NCBI GenBank assembly: GCA_002381805.1
Contig: DFXZ01000014.1
Span: 146,941 to 210,940, forward strand
Origin: Bdellovibrio sp. UBA4095
Lineage (GTDB): Bacteria; Bdellovibrionota; Bdellovibrionia; Bdellovibrionales; Bdellovibrionaceae
Direction: 5' to 3'
Length of the DNA stretch: 64,000 nucleotides
Part shown: one piece after another, positions 62,499 to 64,000 of the stretch
How the letters are laid out: each line of letters opens with the position of its first letter
Numbering within the stretch: position 1 is the stretch's first letter
The notes under the pieces: generated by a model
Database searches by the model: none
What the model saw: the letters and a program-made list of their open reading frames with translations, nothing else
What the model was told of the DNA's origin: nothing
Position numbers and translations under genes: made by a program

Positions 62499-62942
62499 CG
62501 TTTTCCAGAGCTTGAACCAATAAATCGCCGTTATCGCCATCATGATCATGTAACTTTTACTGGACCACTGGTGCAGCAAAGGCCCGCGAATCCCCAGAAA
62601 AGACAAATCCTCAAAGGGAACTCCCCAATTAAAGATCCGCAGCCCTAAAATAGGCAGCGCAAAGACCGTCCAGAACTGCATAACCGCGACAAACCAATAA
62701 AGAGATTCAAATCCGGCGCGGCGATACTCTACCGTCATCATCCCGGCGGGCAATAACACGAATAAAGTTCCCGCGCAGGTGGCGGCGATCTGTCGATCCG
62801 GAATAAACTTAAAAAGAGCCATCACACAGAGGATGACCACGAATTCTGCCAGTAAATATGCCAAAAAAATATTTCGTCTCATATCCAAGAAGCTAGACCA
62901 AGGATCCAGACAACTCAAGTCCCGCAGCAGCTCAGATCGCAA
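62484..62942 (-). CDS. Hypothetical membrane protein, four spans
   Basis: A 152-residue protein with four hydrophobic segments (about 28-45, 55-70, 80-100 and 130-145). It starts at a TTG (62942), and an in-frame ATG at 62882 (MRRNIFLAYLLAEF) is an alternative. Neither has a strong ribosome-binding site. No family is recognised. Confidence 0.6.
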   Translation of the reverse strand: MRSELLRDLSCLDPWSSFLDMRRNIFLAYLLAEFVVILCVMALFKFIPDRQIAATCAGTLFVLLPAGMMTVEYRRAGFESLYWFVAVMQFWTVFALPILGLRIFNWGVPFEDLSFLGIRGPLLHQWSSKSYMIMMAITAIYWFKLWKTKKAG

Positions 62943-63020
62943 TGAGTGGACTTTCAGCCGAAATTCGATCGGCGATCCGTTTGCAATGATGTCCGGCGAA
63001 CTTCAAACAAAGGACACGAT

Positions 63021-63227
63021 ATGAATAAAAATAAAAGCTCTTTAGTGAAACTGCAGGCGCAACTAAAACACTTTGGCCTGAACCCTTGTGAATGGAATCT
63101 GCGCCGAGTGCAATCACTCAGCTTTTTGGTGCAACACAAGCTCGACAAGAAGTTTGCCTTCTATGGTCGCTTGGATATTTCGAGCACTCAGCCCCAGTGG
63201 AAATCCTTGGAGCTGTTGTCACTTTAG
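63021..63227 (+). CDS. Small hypothetical protein, 68 aa
   Basis: Soluble basic protein starting MNKNKSSLVKLQAQLKHFG. AAAGGACACGAT precedes ATG 63021. No family is recognised. Its stop overlaps the end of the convergent gene at 63224 by four bases. Confidence 0.55.
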   Translation: MNKNKSSLVKLQAQLKHFGLNPCEWNLRRVQSLSFLVQHKLDKKFAFYGRLDISSTQPQWKSLELLSL

Positions 63228-63886
63228 AAGGATTCGCAGCGCAGGGAAAATAAGCTGCGGTTCCAGATCTCTTGCTCGGACATGACCATGGTTGCTTTCT
63301 TCGGCTCGATCACGGATTGCGATGGGTCCGAAGGAATCACCGGCTCTTCGCCAGGCAGCTTAGCATTGATCAGCAGACGAAGTGCATTCCAAGCTTCCTC
63401 CCCATTGGCGCGAATATAGATCCCGCGAATTCGGCAAAAGGCCGACAGCTCTGCCTCCTGCATCCAACCGAAACGCTCAAGACCCGGTTCTGGAGGCTTA
63501 ATTCCCCACGCCAGTCGAACCATCAGCTCGATCCCATCATTCAAAGCCGCCCTGACTTCGGGTATGTTGTACAACTGCCCCGTGCACTTGGAAGAAGCTT
63601 TACCAACCTCGCCCGCAATATTCTTTAAGGTCGTAAAATACTCGTAACAGGACCCAGCACTGTTTCCAAGTTGGCAGGCTTGCTTCGAGCGCTGAATCGA
63701 AGGAGGAATCTTATGTTTCTGGACCTCTGTCGCAAAGAGCTCTCCCTTGAGAGTCTCTTTCAAAGTTTCCGCCTGGGTGTCACAGACCGTATGAGGAGGG
63801 TCCACCAGCATAAACACGATGATGGCGACAATGATCGCTAAAATAGCAAGAACGGGTTTTGGCAGAGAATTGATGAAATTTTCCAT
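63224..63886 (-). CDS. Hypothetical membrane-anchored protein
   Basis: A 220-residue protein with one N-terminal membrane span (about 9-28, PVLAILAIIVAIIVFMLV) and a periplasmic part with six cysteines (VCDTQ, ACQLG, SCYEY, KCTGQ, FCRIR, RCESF), likely disulfide-bonded. No family is recognised. It is convergent with the 68-aa gene. Confidence 0.62.
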   Translation of the reverse strand: MENFINSLPKPVLAILAIIVAIIVFMLVDPPHTVCDTQAETLKETLKGELFATEVQKHKIPPSIQRSKQACQLGNSAGSCYEYFTTLKNIAGEVGKASSKCTGQLYNIPEVRAALNDGIELMVRLAWGIKPPEPGLERFGWMQEAELSAFCRIRGIYIRANGEEAWNALRLLINAKLPGEEPVIPSDPSQSVIEPKKATMVMSEQEIWNRSLFSLRCESF

Positions 63887-63928
63887 TGAAAAAAGAATAG
63901 CTTATATTATGCGTTAGCATCTAGTGGT

Positions 63929-63956
63929 TTGACAAACCACCCACAAATTATTTAAT
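63929..63956 (+). promoter_or_regulatory. Promoter of tRNA-Pro, overlapped by a dyad
   Basis: A perfect -35 TTGACA (63929-63934) and -10 TTTAAT (63951-63956), 16 bases apart, would start transcription a few bases before the tRNA. The dyad GTGGTTT-GAC-AAACCAC (63924-63940) covers the -35. Confidence 0.7.
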
Positions 63957-63969
63957 GTCCTTCTTCTGT

Positions 63970-64000
63970 CGGGGAGTAGCGCAGTCTGGTAGCGCATCTG
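63970..64000 (+). tRNA. tRNA-Pro (5' part, cut by window)
   Basis: The sequence from 63970 begins CGGGGAGTAGCGCAGTCTGG and reaches the start of the anticodon stem. C at position 1 and the D-arm GTAGCGCAG-TCTGGTAGCGC match bacterial tRNA-Pro. The anticodon is outside the window, so the amino acid is inferred from the 5' half. Confidence 0.8.

Overview
The window looks like a stretch of chromosome from a Bdellovibrio-type predatory bacterium (Bdellovibrionota). The basis is gene content and protein style: a mitochondrial/spirochaete-like EF-G, lysine/alanine-rich tails on unrelated enzymes, a two-subunit 2-oxoacid dehydrogenase E1, an ETF:quinone oxidoreductase, a PilZ protein, LpxD (so a Gram-negative envelope) and many secreted proteins of unknown function. 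No species is claimed. Base composition looks mid-40s to 50 % GC by eye and was not computed. Coding density is high, both strands are used, no insertion sequence, prophage or CRISPR array was seen, and no gene-free gap exceeds about 290 bases.

Layout. 1-3270: GldA/GldF-type ABC exporter (cut by the left edge), an NFACT-domain protein, and two small genes. 3350-11860: a phosphate block with an RNA m5C methyltransferase, PhoR, PhoB, PhoU, a porin-like barrel, Ppx, SixA and polyphosphate kinase. 12040-18130: PilZ protein, a divergent LysR/YceI pair, an outer-membrane barrel/TolC/lipoprotein operon, and a small DMT transporter. 18190-22760: xanthine dehydrogenase operon xdhABC. 22930-29230: secreted hydrolase, small proteins, YjdM, Uup, and an Aat/RecQ pair. 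29450-35890: EF-G, secreted proteins, dienelactone hydrolase, CNNM/CorC-like protein and PyrE. 35910-38920: branched-chain-type E1 alpha/beta and a methyltransferase. 39170-41020: hemerythrin, DUF4142 and BON proteins, behind a possible sigma-54 promoter. 41070-41225: a large nested inverted repeat. 41300-51070: tail-specific protease, HAD-like proteins, topoisomerase I, the TldD/TldE pair and a 30-residue basic protein. 51080-59730: Tex, IF-1, a histone-H1-like protein, LpxD, a uracil-DNA glycosylase, an RlmL-like methyltransferase and ETF-QO. 59750-64000: nitrilase, ribosomal proteins L24, L28 and S18, small proteins of unknown function, and the 5' end of a tRNA-Pro gene.

The clearest functional unit is the phosphate/polyphosphate block. 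A two-component phosphate sensor and PhoU sit beside a porin, a polyphosphate-synthesising kinase, a polyphosphate-degrading phosphatase and a SixA phosphatase, and a Pho-box-like direct repeat lies upstream of phoU. A second unit is the envelope operon at 14450-17620, which has outer-membrane and periplasmic parts but no inner-membrane pump. The best candidates for undescribed elements are the 151-bp nested inverted repeat at 41073-41223, the H1-like protein with a Tudor-like tail, the tiny basic protein after tex, and the 27-codon open frame coupled to the CorC-like gene. All motif calls were read by eye, and no database search was run.
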